DNA of 64,000 nucleotides from Mesorhizobium sp. B1-1-8 (lineage in GTDB: Bacteria; Pseudomonadota; Alphaproteobacteria; Rhizobiales; Rhizobiaceae), in the NCBI RefSeq assembly GCF_006442795.2, contig NZ_CP083956.1, forward strand, positions 2,519,501 through 2,583,500, given 5' to 3'. Below, one piece after another: positions 1 through 8,485 of this stretch. Position numbers and translations under genes: made by a program. Each line of letters begins with the position of its first letter. Within the stretch, counting starts at the first letter, position 1. The notes beneath the pieces were generated by a model. That model had not been told where the DNA came from. It ran no database searches and saw only the letters and a list, made by a program, of their open reading frames with translations.

Positions 1-952
1 GCATCGCCTTGCCGAGCGCGATGTCGGAGAGCGACAGGCCGCGATGCCAGAACAGGATCGTCTCGTCGTCACTTTCACGTCCGGGCTTCAGGCCGGCGGC
101 GATCTGGCCGAGCTCGGCATGCAGCGTGTTTTCGCTCAAGCGTCCGGTCTCGACATGGGCGCGCAGCGAGCCGAACTTGCCGCCCTTGCACTGGCCCCAG
201 TCGTCGACGACCAGCTTCTGCATGATGTCGGTGAGCGACAGTTCCACCGCGCTCATCGTGCCGTACGGCATGACCAGCGCACCGCGCTTGATCCATTCGG
301 TCTTGAGCAGCGGCTGCGGCTCGGGCAGGCGCGAAGCCTCGACGACGATGTCGGCGCCTTCGACGCAGCTTCTCCAGTCGGCGACTGCCGTGACCGTCTT
401 GCCGAGGTCGGCCGAGAGTTTGGCGGCAAAGCCGTCGCGGCTTTCGGGCCGGCGCGAATGGACGCGGATCTCGTCGAAATCGAAGAGATGGTCGAGCAGG
501 CGCACGTTCCAGCAGGCGGTGCCGCGCGCGCCGATATGGCCGAGCACCCTGGAATTCCTGCGCGCCAGATGCTTGGCGCCGATCGCGGTGACGGCGCCGG
601 TGCGCATGTCGGTGATGACGGTGGCATCAAGGATGGCGCGCGGCGTGCCGGTGCGCGGGTCGAACAGGTTCAGGATGCCGAATTCAGACGGCAGGCCTTG
701 CTGGTAATTGTCTACGTAGTCGCCGACGATCTTGACGCCGGCCGCATCGAGCGGCGCCACATAGCCGCGCAGCACGTTGAAATGGCCGTGGAAGGACGGG
801 TCGGGCTCGAGGTGGACGCGCGGCTCGATCACCGTCTGGCCGTTGCCTTGCGCGATGAGGCCGGCCTCGACCGCATCGATGATCTCGGCGTCGGTCATCG
901 CCAGCGCTTCGATATCGAGCGCGTTGAGGTAGTCGATATAGATGGGCTTCAT
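1..952 (-). CDS. Ornithine cyclodeaminase / mu-crystallin family protein, 3' end cut by window edge
   Basis: The 317 visible residues begin MKPIYIDYLN and run off the left edge without a stop. The family binds NAD(P)H and either deaminates ornithine to proline or reduces cyclic imines. The family signature is visible as DATVITDMRTGAV near residues 109-121, followed by a Rossmann nucleotide-binding turn GHIGARGTA near residues 138-146, then a beta strand ending in VHSRRPES, consistent with binding of the adenosine ribose or its phosphate. The ATG at 952 lies 85 bases after the amidohydrolase stop, on the same strand, so it is probably the last visible gene of the molybdenum-hydroxylase cluster. 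The exact substrate cannot be read from sequence; family members include cyclodeaminases, ketimine reductases and opine-type dehydrogenases. Confidence 0.85.
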   Translation of the reverse strand, partial: MKPIYIDYLNALDIEALAMTDAEIIDAVEAGLIAQGNGQTVIEPRVHLEPDPSFHGHFNVLRGYVAPLDAAGVKIVGDYVDNYQQGLPSEFGILNLFDPRTGTPRAILDATVITDMRTGAVTAIGAKHLARRNSRVLGHIGARGTACWNVRLLDHLFDFDEIRVHSRRPESRDGFAAKLSADLGKTVTAVADWRSCVEGADIVVEASRLPEPQPLLKTEWIKRGALVMPYGTMSAVELSLTDIMQKLVVDDWGQCKGGKFGSLRAHVETGRLSENTLHAELGQIAAGLKPGRESDDETILFWHRGLSLSDIALGKAM

Positions 953-1000
953 GCATTTCCCTCGGCCACCGCATCCATAACAGGCCGCGACGCCGCACGA

Positions 1001-1019
1001 AAGTTTGTTGGTTAAACTT
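1001..1019. promoter_or_regulatory. Short inverted repeat upstream of the cyclodeaminase-family gene
   Basis: The arms AAGTTT and AAACTT are separated by 7 bases, in the 85-base gap between the amidohydrolase stop and the next start codon. It could be an operator giving the last gene its own control, or chance; there is no T run to make it a terminator. Confidence 0.25.
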
Positions 1020-1037
1020 CTGGACTGGACCAGGTCT

Positions 1038-1925
1038 CTATACCGGGCGGTAAACTTTCTCAGCGGTGTTCCAGAAGATGTCCGCCTCGGCCGTCGCGCC
1101 ATGCTTTGCCACCGCGTCCCGGTGCGCCTTGATCAGCTCGGCGTGGCTGGTCCACAGCTTCTCGATCGGGAAGTTCGAGCCGAACATCAGCCGATCGCTG
1201 CCGAGGATTTCTATCGCATTGTCGACGATATAGGCGATTAGCTGCGGATCGTTGCGGTGCACGAAGGTGCCGAGCCCCGACAGCTTGGCGTAGAGATTGC
1301 CCGCAGCGGAGAGCGTGCGCAGGCCGGCCTTCCACGCCTCGGTTGTTTCCGGCGCCATACTGGTCAGCATGCCGGCGTGGGTGAGGATGAAATTGGTTTC
1401 GGGGTTCTCGCCGACCAGCGTCAGACCGTCCTGCATCTGCGCCGGGAAGAGCTGCAGGTCGAAGGAGAGGCCATAATCCTTGAGCCGCGCCACATTGGCG
1501 CGCACCTTGGGATCGATCACCTGGTCGGCGGAGGCGGCGAAGCGAAACGCCGGCGTCTCGTGCCAGTGGAGCTGCATGCGCACGCCGCGCAGCAGCGGAT
1601 ATTTCTTCAGCCGATCGATTTGCGGCCGCACGTCGTCGACCGTCATGTCGGCATAGCCGACGATGGCGTGCGGCCAGCCGGTCTCGTCGGCTGTCTTCTG
1701 CAGGAAGGCGACTTCCTTCTCGAAGTCCTCCTTGGCCCAGTTGGTCTGGACATAGACGGCCTTCTCGACGCCGGAGCCTTGCTGGTCTTCGAGGAATTCC
1801 TCGATCGGATAGTCGCGGCGGATCGGCTCGTAGGGGCCGAAGATGCGCGGCACCATCGGCCCAACCAGCCACGGCTGGTCCTGCTGGCGCCAGATGTGGA
1901 AATGCGCGTCGATGGCTTTCTGCAT
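1038..1925 (-). CDS. Amidohydrolase (COG3618-type TIM-barrel metal-dependent hydrolase)
   Basis: The protein has 295 residues when started at the ATG at 1925, which overlaps the VWA gene stop in a TGATG arrangement; a GTG codon lies just before it. It opens with the amidohydrolase-2 signature IDAHFHIW (HxH metal ligands) and carries further likely ligands in MQLHWHE, ILTHAGM and the C-terminal LMFGSNFP, where family members usually have the catalytic aspartate; here the motif reads GSNFP, so the asparagine at this place is worth noting. The family includes lactonases and decarboxylases acting on ring-opened or lactone intermediates. Translational coupling to the VWA gene places it in the molybdenum-hydroxylase operon, where it may hydrolyse the hydroxylated product. 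That role is inference. Confidence 0.85.
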   Translation of the reverse strand: MQKAIDAHFHIWRQQDQPWLVGPMVPRIFGPYEPIRRDYPIEEFLEDQQGSGVEKAVYVQTNWAKEDFEKEVAFLQKTADETGWPHAIVGYADMTVDDVRPQIDRLKKYPLLRGVRMQLHWHETPAFRFAASADQVIDPKVRANVARLKDYGLSFDLQLFPAQMQDGLTLVGENPETNFILTHAGMLTSMAPETTEAWKAGLRTLSAAGNLYAKLSGLGTFVHRNDPQLIAYIVDNAIEILGSDRLMFGSNFPIEKLWTSHAELIKAHRDAVAKHGATAEADIFWNTAEKVYRPV

Positions 1926-3061
1926 CACGAGACCCTTTTCCAGATGGCGTCGGCCGCCGGGGCAGGGCGGGCGAGCGACAGGATGAAATTGCTGAGGCTC
2001 TTCAGGGACGAGCCGTCGACCAGATCGTCGAGCACCGGCAGCATCGCTTGAAGCGCTGCCGTCGCCGGCTTGAAGCGCGGATCGCCGGCCAACGGCGTCG
2101 CCAGCGACAGCCGGAAAGCGCGGACGCTCAGGCGGTGCATCGCGGTTTCAAGTTCGGCATGGTCGCCGCGCTCCAGCGCATCCGACAGGATCACCACCGC
2201 CGCACCCCGTGCAAAGGCCGAAAACCGTGGCACCGAGAGGAAGGCAAGCAAGGTCGGCCCCATGCGCGTGCCGCCGTCCCAGTCGTCGACCTGGGCTGCC
2301 GCGCGCGCGAGCGCCTGGTCGCGGTCGCGGATGCGCAGCGCCGAGGTGATGCGGGTAAGCCGCGTGCCGAAAGTGAAGACCTCGGCGCGGCCGGCGCCTT
2401 GCACCGCGGCATGGGCCAGCTTCAGGTAATCGGCGGTGTGCAGTTTCATCGAGCCGGAGACATCGATGAGCAGCAGCAGTTTGCGCGGAACGATCTGGCG
2501 GCGGCGCAGCAGCGGCCAGGGGATGTCGCCATCGGCGCTGACGATCTCGCTCAGCGAGCGGCGAAGGTCGAGCGTGCCGCGCGAGCGGGTCCGGGCGGTG
2601 CGGAACGAGCGCCGGGCGGGCAGGGCGGACGCAAGCTTGCGGCGGAATGAGCCAAGGTCATCGAGGTCGCGTTGAAAATCGCGGCTGCTTAGCCGTTCGA
2701 GCGCCGAAGACAGCTCGCCGCCTTTCTCCTGGCGAACGATCTGTTTTTCTTCTTCGCGTGTGCCGCGATCGTCCTTGATGCGGGTTTCCTGGTCATCTTC
2801 GCCTTCGATCAAAGGCTTGGCGTCGCCGTAGAAGTAGCTGCGGAAATGCGCCTCGAATTCGCCGCGGCGGTCGGGCGAGGGCGCCAGCGTCGCAAGAGCT
2901 GCCTCGCGAATGTCGTTCATCGAGCGCGGGCCAAGCAGGGTGACCGCCTGCATGAAGCTGGTGACTTGCTCCGGCGCGATGGCGAAGGCGTGACGGCGCA
3001 GCAGTCTGGCGAAGCCGAGGAAGGGCGTGGTCGGACGAGGCAAGCTTTCCCCACGCCTCAT
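1925..3061 (-). CDS. VWA-domain protein, CoxE-like
   Basis: This 378-residue protein has an N-terminal helical region, a charged stretch around residues 85-120, and a C-terminal von Willebrand A domain. The MIDAS metal site is intact: LLLLIDVSGSM puts DxSxS at residues 200-204, with the later TRMGPTL and LSDALERGD segments filling the usual threonine and aspartate positions. CoxE-type proteins work with a MoxR/CoxD AAA+ ATPase in maturing molybdenum hydroxylases, as shown for carbon monoxide dehydrogenase in Oligotropha. Here it follows the MoxR gene (3294-4175) on the same strand, but the two are separated by about 230 bases carrying a palindromic repeat, and it is coupled to the amidohydrolase by a one-base overlap. 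Confidence 0.88.
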   Translation of the reverse strand: MRRGESLPRPTTPFLGFARLLRRHAFAIAPEQVTSFMQAVTLLGPRSMNDIREAALATLAPSPDRRGEFEAHFRSYFYGDAKPLIEGEDDQETRIKDDRGTREEEKQIVRQEKGGELSSALERLSSRDFQRDLDDLGSFRRKLASALPARRSFRTARTRSRGTLDLRRSLSEIVSADGDIPWPLLRRRQIVPRKLLLLIDVSGSMKLHTADYLKLAHAAVQGAGRAEVFTFGTRLTRITSALRIRDRDQALARAAAQVDDWDGGTRMGPTLLAFLSVPRFSAFARGAAVVILSDALERGDHAELETAMHRLSVRAFRLSLATPLAGDPRFKPATAALQAMLPVLDDLVDGSSLKSLSNFILSLARPAPAADAIWKRVS

Positions 3062-3068
3062 TCCTTCG

Positions 3069-3224
3069 CCCCCCTCTCTGTCCTGCCGGACATCTCCCCC
3101 TCAAGGGGGGAGATTGGCAGCTTGGGCGCTCCGCTCAATCCTGCAACGTTGAAGATTGGCGAAAGCCGGAATGACAGCTGATCTTCCCCCTTGTGGGGGA
3201 GATGTCCGGCAGGACAGAGGGGGG
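3069..3224. repeat. Long palindromic intergenic element, copy 1
   Basis: Two arms of about 31 bases (3069-3100 and 3195-3224) are reverse complements except for a two-base length difference in the C/G run. Each arm ends inward in its own small hairpin, of the CTCCCCC/GGGGGAG type. The element fills most of the 232-base gap between the MoxR and VWA genes. Its arm sequence matches the element at 32354-32510 closely, so this is a dispersed family. It would form a strong cruciform or RNA hairpin and may attenuate transcription between the two genes. Confidence 0.85.
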
Positions 3225-3293
3225 CGCTGTCCCGCCAGCGCTGCTGGTTAGGCGGACGATGCCGGTTCGTCTTCGGCTCGGTCAGATAACGCG

Positions 3294-4175
3294 TCACCCC
3301 AAAGCCTCCTCGACGATCCTCCCCAGCTCCGGCGCAATCGCCGACAAATCCTCCTCGTCCTTGATCAGCACGCCGATGGCGCGGCGGAAGGCTTGCGGCC
3401 ATGGGCTGCCGCCTTTTTCGAGGATGGTGGCGGCGTTTGCCCATTCGACCGCTTCGGCGATGCCAGGCGGCTTGGCCAGCGGGCGGGCGCGGATTTGCTG
3501 TACGGCATTTGCCACCGCGCGCGCGGTGGCCTCGGCGACATCGCCGGCGCGCAGCATGATGATCTCGGCCTCGCGCGCGGCGTCGGGATAGCCGATCCAG
3601 TGATAGACGCAGCGCCGGCGCAGCGCTTCGGCGAGCTCGCGGGTGCGGTTCGAGGTCAGAATGACGATCGGCTGCGTCGCGGCGCGGATGGTGCCGCGCT
3701 CGGGAATGCTGATCTGGAAGTCCGACAGGAATTCCAGCAGCAGCGCCTCGAATTCATGATCGGAGCGGTCGATCTCGTCGACCAGCAGCACGCGCTGCTC
3801 GGGCGCGCGCAGCACCTGCAGCAGCGGACGGGCAATCAGAAAGCGGTCGTCATAGATGTCGATCTCGTGCTCGCCGGCATGGCGGATGGCGAGCAGCTGG
3901 CGCTGGTAATTCCATTCATAGAGCGCATGCGCCGCGTCGATGCCTTCATAGCATTGCAAGCGCACCAATTCGCGGCCGAGCAGTTCGGCGACCGCCTTCG
4001 CGGCTTCGGTCTTGCCGACGCCAGGCGCGCCTTCGAGCAGCAGCGGCTTGCCGAGGCGGATCGCCAGGAAGATGGCGGTTGCGAGGCCGTCGTCGGCGAG
4101 ATAGCGCAAAGCGGCAAGCCGCGCGGCTACGGCCTCCGGCGAGGTCGCGACAGTCTCGGCGTTCACCTCTGGCAT
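3294..4175 (-). CDS. MoxR-family AAA+ ATPase, CoxD-like
   Basis: The 293-residue protein has Walker A GAPGVGKT at residues 49-56, Walker B VLLVDEID at about 129-136, a sensor-1 asparagine in ILTSNRTRELAEALRRRC and the arginine-rich region after it. This is the compact MoxR architecture. CoxD-type members use ATP to help assemble or sulfurate the active site of molybdenum hydroxylases together with a VWA partner. It starts 10 bases after the stop of the molybdopterin C-half gene, with AAGGG upstream of the ATG, so it is co-transcribed with the enzyme subunits. The enzyme here does not carry the CO-dehydrogenase active-site loop, so this pair probably serves a different hydroxylase. Confidence 0.9.
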   Translation of the reverse strand: MPEVNAETVATSPEAVAARLAALRYLADDGLATAIFLAIRLGKPLLLEGAPGVGKTEAAKAVAELLGRELVRLQCYEGIDAAHALYEWNYQRQLLAIRHAGEHEIDIYDDRFLIARPLLQVLRAPEQRVLLVDEIDRSDHEFEALLLEFLSDFQISIPERGTIRAATQPIVILTSNRTRELAEALRRRCVYHWIGYPDAAREAEIIMLRAGDVAEATARAVANAVQQIRARPLAKPPGIAEAVEWANAATILEKGGSPWPQAFRRAIGVLIKDEEDLSAIAPELGRIVEEALG

Positions 4176-4184
4176 CTGCGGCCC

Positions 4185-5189
4185 TTAGCTCGCGGCCTGC
4201 GCCTTCAGCGCGCGCAAAATGCGCTCGGGCGTGATCGGCAGCGTGTCGATGCGCACACCGACGGCGTCGAAGACCGCGTTGGCGATGGCCGGGATCTGAG
4301 GGTTGGCGCACATCTCGCCAGGGCCCTTGGCGCCGAACGGCCCATCGGCGGAAGGACGCTCCAGCACGATGATCTCGGTCTCGGCCAGATCGCCGGGTCC
4401 GGGCATCAGATACTGGTTGAAGTCGGTGCCGCCATGATCGCGGCTCGGATAGTAGGGCTCGGTGGTCTCGTAAAGCGCGTGGCTGATGCCCATCCAGGAG
4501 CCGCCGACCAGCTGCTGCTCGACCATCTTCGGGTTGAGCGCGCGGCCGATCTCGAAGACGTTCTTCACTGTCAGTACGGTCACTTCGCCCGTCTCGTCGT
4601 CGACCTCGACCTCGGCCACCGTGCAGGCATGGGCGTAGCAGGTCGACGGCTTCATCGCGCCGGTCTCCTTCTCCGGATAGGAGCGCGGGATCAGGAACAT
4701 GCCGCGGCCGGAGATCGAGCGGCCGCGCTTGAAATGCGCCGACAGCGCGACATCGAAGATCGAGATCGATTTCTGCGGCGCGCCCTTGACTAGGATGTTG
4801 CCCTGGCCGTCGGTCTCAAGATCGGAGGCGTTCACCTCCAACTCCTCGGCGGCCACTTCCAGCATCACCTGGCGGGCTTCCTTGGCCGCCTGGATGACGG
4901 CATTGCCGGCGCGGTGCGTGCCGCGCGAGGCGAAGGTGCCCATGCAGTGCGGGCCGGTGTCGGTATCGGCGGTGTCGATGACGACGCGGTCGGTCGGCAC
5001 GCCGATCGTCTCGGCGCAGATCTGCGCCATGATCTGCTTCATGCCTTGACCCAGATCGACGCTGGACAGCGTCACCATGAAATTGCCGGTCGGCGTCGAA
5101 TGCACCAGCGCCTGGGTCGGGTCGCCGCCGAGGTTCATGCCGGTCGGGTAGTTGATCGCGGCGACGCCGCGTCCACGCCGGATCGCCAT
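4185..5189 (-). CDS. Xanthine dehydrogenase-family molybdopterin subunit, C-terminal half (separate gene)
   Basis: These 334 residues correspond to the second molybdopterin-binding domain (MoCoBD_2) of the large subunit. VDLGQGMKQIMAQ (GQG at 47-49) matches a cofactor-binding loop, and GAKGPGE near residues 287-292 carries the conserved catalytic glutamate (E292). The gene begins with its own ATG one base after the TGA of the preceding N-half gene, in a different frame, with a good ribosome-binding site AGGAAGGGAG about 6 bases upstream. The two halves together have 789 residues, the length of one ordinary subunit. A natural two-gene split is my preferred reading because the start and ribosome-binding site look functional; a frameshift or sequencing error is the alternative. 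Confidence 0.88.
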   Translation of the reverse strand: MAIRRGRGVAAINYPTGMNLGGDPTQALVHSTPTGNFMVTLSSVDLGQGMKQIMAQICAETIGVPTDRVVIDTADTDTGPHCMGTFASRGTHRAGNAVIQAAKEARQVMLEVAAEELEVNASDLETDGQGNILVKGAPQKSISIFDVALSAHFKRGRSISGRGMFLIPRSYPEKETGAMKPSTCYAHACTVAEVEVDDETGEVTVLTVKNVFEIGRALNPKMVEQQLVGGSWMGISHALYETTEPYYPSRDHGGTDFNQYLMPGPGDLAETEIIVLERPSADGPFGAKGPGEMCANPQIPAIANAVFDAVGVRIDTLPITPERILRALKAQAAS

Positions 5190-5190
5190 C

Positions 5191-6558
5191 TCAGGCTCCC
5201 TTCCTGTAGGAGGACATCGCCATGTATTTCTCCGCCACCGGCCAGTTGGCGGCGCGCGAGGCTTCCTGCATGCACTCGATCAGCGCTGCCCCCTCGGTCG
5301 GCTGGCGATGCGCCTTCGTGTCGCCGTCGCGATAGGCATTGATGAAGCGGAATTCGAGCGGATCCAGGCCGATCAGCCGCGCCAGCTTGTCCATCTGCAC
5401 TTCGAGGGCGAAGTCGCCGATGGTGACGCCGAAGCCGCGCATGGCCGACGAAGGAGTGCGGTTGGTGTAGACGCAATACGTATCGATCCAGACATTCGGG
5501 ATCGTGTAGGGCCCGGGATAGTGCGCAGCACCCTTCTGCGCGCCATAGGGCGAATGGCGCGAATAGGCGCCGGCATCGGTGTAGCCGGTGACCTTGCGGG
5601 CGACGATGCGGCCGTCCTTCATGACGCCGTCCTTGACGACGATTTTTTCGGCGGCGCGCGGCGACGAAATCTGCATCTCCTCTTCGCGGCTGTAGATAAA
5701 ACAGACCGGGCGTCCGGTTAGCTTGGCGCCGAGGATGGCGATCGGCTCGACGATGACGTCGACCTTGCCGCCAAAGCCGCCGCCGACGGTGCCGCCGACG
5801 AAGTGGAGCTTGCTGCCCGGCATCTGCAGGATGATCGAGGTGTTGTCGAGGGTGAAGAACATCGCCTGCGTGTTGGTGTAGCAGGTGAAGCGGTCATTGC
5901 CCTCCGGCGTCACCACGCAGCCGGTGGTCTCGGTCGGCGCATGCTCGATCGGCGAAGACTGGTAGGACTGTTCGAGGATGTGGTCGGCCTGGGCAAAACC
6001 TGCCTCGACATCGCCGAAGCGCACCTTGCGGCATTCGCCGCTGTCGTAGAGGTAATAGTTCTGGCCGTGATATTCGTTGACCAGCGGCGCGCCGGGCTTC
6101 AGCGCTTCCTCCATGTCGAAGACGGCCGGCAGCACCTCGTAATCCACCTTGACCTTGGCGGCTGCCTCCTGCGCGGCGCGCTCGGTCTCGGCCAGCACCG
6201 CCACCACGGCCTCGCCCTTCCAGCGCACCTTGCCGTCGGCGAGCACCGTCTCGTCCTCGGGGCCGATCTGGATCAGGATCAGGATGGTGTAGACATTGTG
6301 CGGCACGTCCCTGGCGGTCAGAACCTTCACCACACCCGGATGCTTCTCGGCTTCGGAGGTGTCGATCGAGCGGATGCGGGCATGGTGGTGCGGACTGCGC
6401 ACCATCTTCAGGTGCAGCATGCCCGGAAAATTGCGGTCGGCGAAATAGGTGGTCCTGCCGGTGACATGGCCTGGCGAATCCAGCCGCGGCCGCGGCTGGC
6501 CGATCTCGTGGAGGCCGTCCTTGCGGACATCGGCGAAATAATTTTTGCGCAGTTCCAT
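5191..6558 (-). CDS. Xanthine dehydrogenase-family molybdopterin subunit, N-terminal half (separate gene)
   Basis: These 455 residues contain the aldehyde oxidase/xanthine dehydrogenase a/b hammerhead domain (about residues 20-135) and the first molybdopterin domain. GGGFGGK, the pterin-binding glycine loop, lies in the middle, and SAMRGFG replaces the AYRCSFR loop of carbon monoxide dehydrogenase, so the enzyme should be a hydroxylase without the copper-binding cysteine. The protein ends in SSYRKGA just before the place where homologues continue into MoCoBD_2, which is encoded by the next gene. It starts 10 bases after the 2Fe-2S gene with GAGGGAAG before ATG. The substrate is unknown; purines, N-heterocycles and aldehydes are typical of the family. 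Confidence 0.9.
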   Translation of the reverse strand: MELRKNYFADVRKDGLHEIGQPRPRLDSPGHVTGRTTYFADRNFPGMLHLKMVRSPHHHARIRSIDTSEAEKHPGVVKVLTARDVPHNVYTILILIQIGPEDETVLADGKVRWKGEAVVAVLAETERAAQEAAAKVKVDYEVLPAVFDMEEALKPGAPLVNEYHGQNYYLYDSGECRKVRFGDVEAGFAQADHILEQSYQSSPIEHAPTETTGCVVTPEGNDRFTCYTNTQAMFFTLDNTSIILQMPGSKLHFVGGTVGGGFGGKVDVIVEPIAILGAKLTGRPVCFIYSREEEMQISSPRAAEKIVVKDGVMKDGRIVARKVTGYTDAGAYSRHSPYGAQKGAAHYPGPYTIPNVWIDTYCVYTNRTPSSAMRGFGVTIGDFALEVQMDKLARLIGLDPLEFRFINAYRDGDTKAHRQPTEGAALIECMQEASRAANWPVAEKYMAMSSYRKGA

Positions 6559-6568
6559 CTTGCTTCCC

Positions 6569-7051
6569 TCAGGCCGCGTTCTGCGAATTGGTGCGCGCGG
6601 CGGTCAGCACAGCCTGGATGATCGGCTCGTAGCCGGTACAGCGGCAGATATTGCCGGACAGCGCCTCGACCACATCTTGGCGGCTCGGGTTCGGCGTGCG
6701 GTCGAGCAGCACTTTTGCGGCCATGATCATGCCCGGCGTGCAGAAGCCGCATTGGGTGGCGAAGGCGTCGAGGAAGGCGCGCTGCAGCGGATGCAGCACG
6801 CCGGCCTCGGCGAGGCCGGCGGTTGTTATGATGGCCGCTCCGTTGCAGGTCTCGGCCAGCGTCAGGCAGGAGAGCCGCAGTTCACCGTCGATGATGACCG
6901 AACAGGCGCCGCAGGTGCCCTGATGGCAGCCGCCTTTTGGCGAGGTGTCGCCGATCTTGTCGCGCAAGGCGTTGAGCAGCGCAGTGCCGCTGTCGACGAA
7001 TTCGGCCTTTTCCGAACCGTTGAGCGTGAACTGGACCGGGACCTTCGCCAT
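6569..7051 (-). CDS. (2Fe-2S)-binding subunit of molybdenum hydroxylase
   Basis: The 160-residue small subunit carries the plant-ferredoxin-type cluster at C42, C47, C50 and C62 (GCHQGTCGAC...SC) and the second, helical cluster at C101, C104, C136 and C138 (QCGFCTPGM and NICRCTG). Both are complete. An open frame extends further upstream to 7138, but the ATG at 7051 is preceded by GGAGGAAGA and gives the family's normal N terminus MAKVPVQFTLNG. The subunit passes electrons from the molybdenum centre to the FAD subunit encoded just upstream. Confidence 0.95.
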   Translation of the reverse strand: MAKVPVQFTLNGSEKAEFVDSGTALLNALRDKIGDTSPKGGCHQGTCGACSVIIDGELRLSCLTLAETCNGAAIITTAGLAEAGVLHPLQRAFLDAFATQCGFCTPGMIMAAKVLLDRTPNPSRQDVVEALSGNICRCTGYEPIIQAVLTAARTNSQNAA

Positions 7052-7103
7052 TCTTCCTCCTTGCGCGCCTGCCCCGAAGGGCAAGCGCGCGCCCCCCGAC
7101 AGC

Positions 7104-7910
7104 TTAGACTTTGATTTGATTGAGCAGCAGCCGGCCAAGATGCACCGGCAGGACTTCCGCGCGATACCAGGAGCTGGCGATCGGATCGGTGATCGGCGAG
7201 GTGCCTTCGCCGGCGGCGGCTACCGCCGGCGCGATTTCGTCGGCCGTCAGCTTGCGACCCAACAGCGCCTGTTCAGCTGCCCTGGCGCGCATCGGCCGGT
7301 CGGCCATGCAACCGAGCGCAATGCGCGCCGAGGCAACCGTGCCGTCGCTTGCCTGCTGCAGCATCGCGGCGATGCTCAGCACCGAAATGCCTTTCGGCTT
7401 GACCCGCGAGACTTTCAGGAAGCGGAAGCCTTTCTCCGGCGGCAGGGCAAAGGTGACCGCAGTGACGATGGCGCGGCTGCTCTCGCGTTCGGCCAGGAAG
7501 GTCTCGACCGGCACTTCGCCGCCTTCGCCTATGACCGTCGCATCGAGCGCCAGCAGCGCGACGGCGAAGTCGCCATAGGGTGCCGGCGCGAACAAATTGC
7601 CGCCGACGGTCGCCATGTTGCGGATCGCCGGGCCGCCGACGGCGCGCGCGGCCGGCGCGAGCACGGCAAGTTCGGGATGGCGGGCAACCGCCGCCAAGGT
7701 GACCGAGGCGCCGAGCCGCGCCTTGCCGCCGGAAATGCCGATCTGCGACAGGCTCGGCTCGGAGACGCGCACAAGGCGGGAGACGGAAACATCGCCTTCA
7801 TTCGCCGCGCGCAAGACCAGTGTGCCGCCGCCGAGGTAGCGTGTGCCAGACGCCTGCAAAGCCGCGTTGGCGTCCTTCACGGTCGAGAAGGTCTGCAGCG
7901 CAAGCGTCAT
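7104..7910 (-). CDS. FAD-binding subunit of molybdenum hydroxylase (CoxM-like)
   Basis: The 268-residue medium subunit has the FAD_binding_5 pattern: RYLGGGTLVL near residues 23-33 and AVGGPAIRNMATVGGNLF near 90-108, both flavin pyrophosphate loops, followed by the CO-dehydrogenase flavoprotein C-terminal domain. The start ATG at 7910 is preceded by GGAGGTCGCC. It receives electrons from the 2Fe-2S subunit and hands them to the final acceptor. It sits between the SRPBCC gene (19 bases away) and the 2Fe-2S gene, the typical medium-small-large order. Confidence 0.93.
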   Translation of the reverse strand: MTLALQTFSTVKDANAALQASGTRYLGGGTLVLRAANEGDVSVSRLVRVSEPSLSQIGISGGKARLGASVTLAAVARHPELAVLAPAARAVGGPAIRNMATVGGNLFAPAPYGDFAVALLALDATVIGEGGEVPVETFLAERESSRAIVTAVTFALPPEKGFRFLKVSRVKPKGISVLSIAAMLQQASDGTVASARIALGCMADRPMRARAAEQALLGRKLTADEIAPAVAAAGEGTSPITDPIASSWYRAEVLPVHLGRLLLNQIKV

Positions 7911-7928
7911 GGCGACCTCCTCCAGCCT

Positions 7929-8372
7929 TCAGTTCCGGCCGGCAAAGTGGCTCTTCAAGGCATTGAAGCCGCCCTGGAAGACATTGGCGCCCATGCCTTC
8001 GGCGAGCTTGTCGGCCTCTTCCGGAGCGGCGTCGAAGCTTGCCGACCATTCGGCGTAGGTGCGGTTGCTGTCGGTGACGCGCCTCAGTTGCAGCGTCGCC
8101 TTGTGGTTGGTGATCGGCTGCGGCGTCTCCAGGATGGAGTAGCTGACCAGGAAATTGTCATCGGAAAAGTCGAGCAGCTTTTCGCGGATGCGGGCGCCGC
8201 TGGCGAGCTTGAAGTTGCGGACGCAGCCGATCTCGGAGGCGTCCTTGCCGTCCTCGATATGACTTTCGACCATGCGCGGATGCCAGCCGGGCAAGCCGTT
8301 GAAGTCGCGGATCCTCGCCCAGACCTCTTCGACCGGCGCGTCGATGACGCTGGAAATGGTTACTTTCGCCAT
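7929..8372 (-). CDS. SRPBCC-family protein (CoxG / polyketide cyclase-like)
   Basis: The 147-residue protein begins MAKVTISSVIDAPVEEVW and continues with an IRDFNGLPGWHP segment, the standard SRPBCC helix-grip opening that encloses a hydrophobic ligand pocket. CoxG proteins of this fold accompany CO-dehydrogenase-like enzymes and some anchor them to the membrane; this one lacks an obvious C-terminal membrane helix, so it is more likely soluble, perhaps binding the substrate or product. It is the first enzyme-cluster gene after the AraC regulator. Confidence 0.85.
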   Translation of the reverse strand: MAKVTISSVIDAPVEEVWARIRDFNGLPGWHPRMVESHIEDGKDASEIGCVRNFKLASGARIREKLLDFSDDNFLVSYSILETPQPITNHKATLQLRRVTDSNRTYAEWSASFDAAPEEADKLAEGMGANVFQGGFNALKSHFAGRN

Positions 8373-8485
8373 GGCTCGTTCCCTCGCAAAGATGGGACAA
8401 GGTTAGGGCCGTGAGCGCTTGCGCGCTTATCAATGCGTCTTGGACGCCTATCAATCAGTCTGAAAATAACCGGCTCTTTGCCGGG

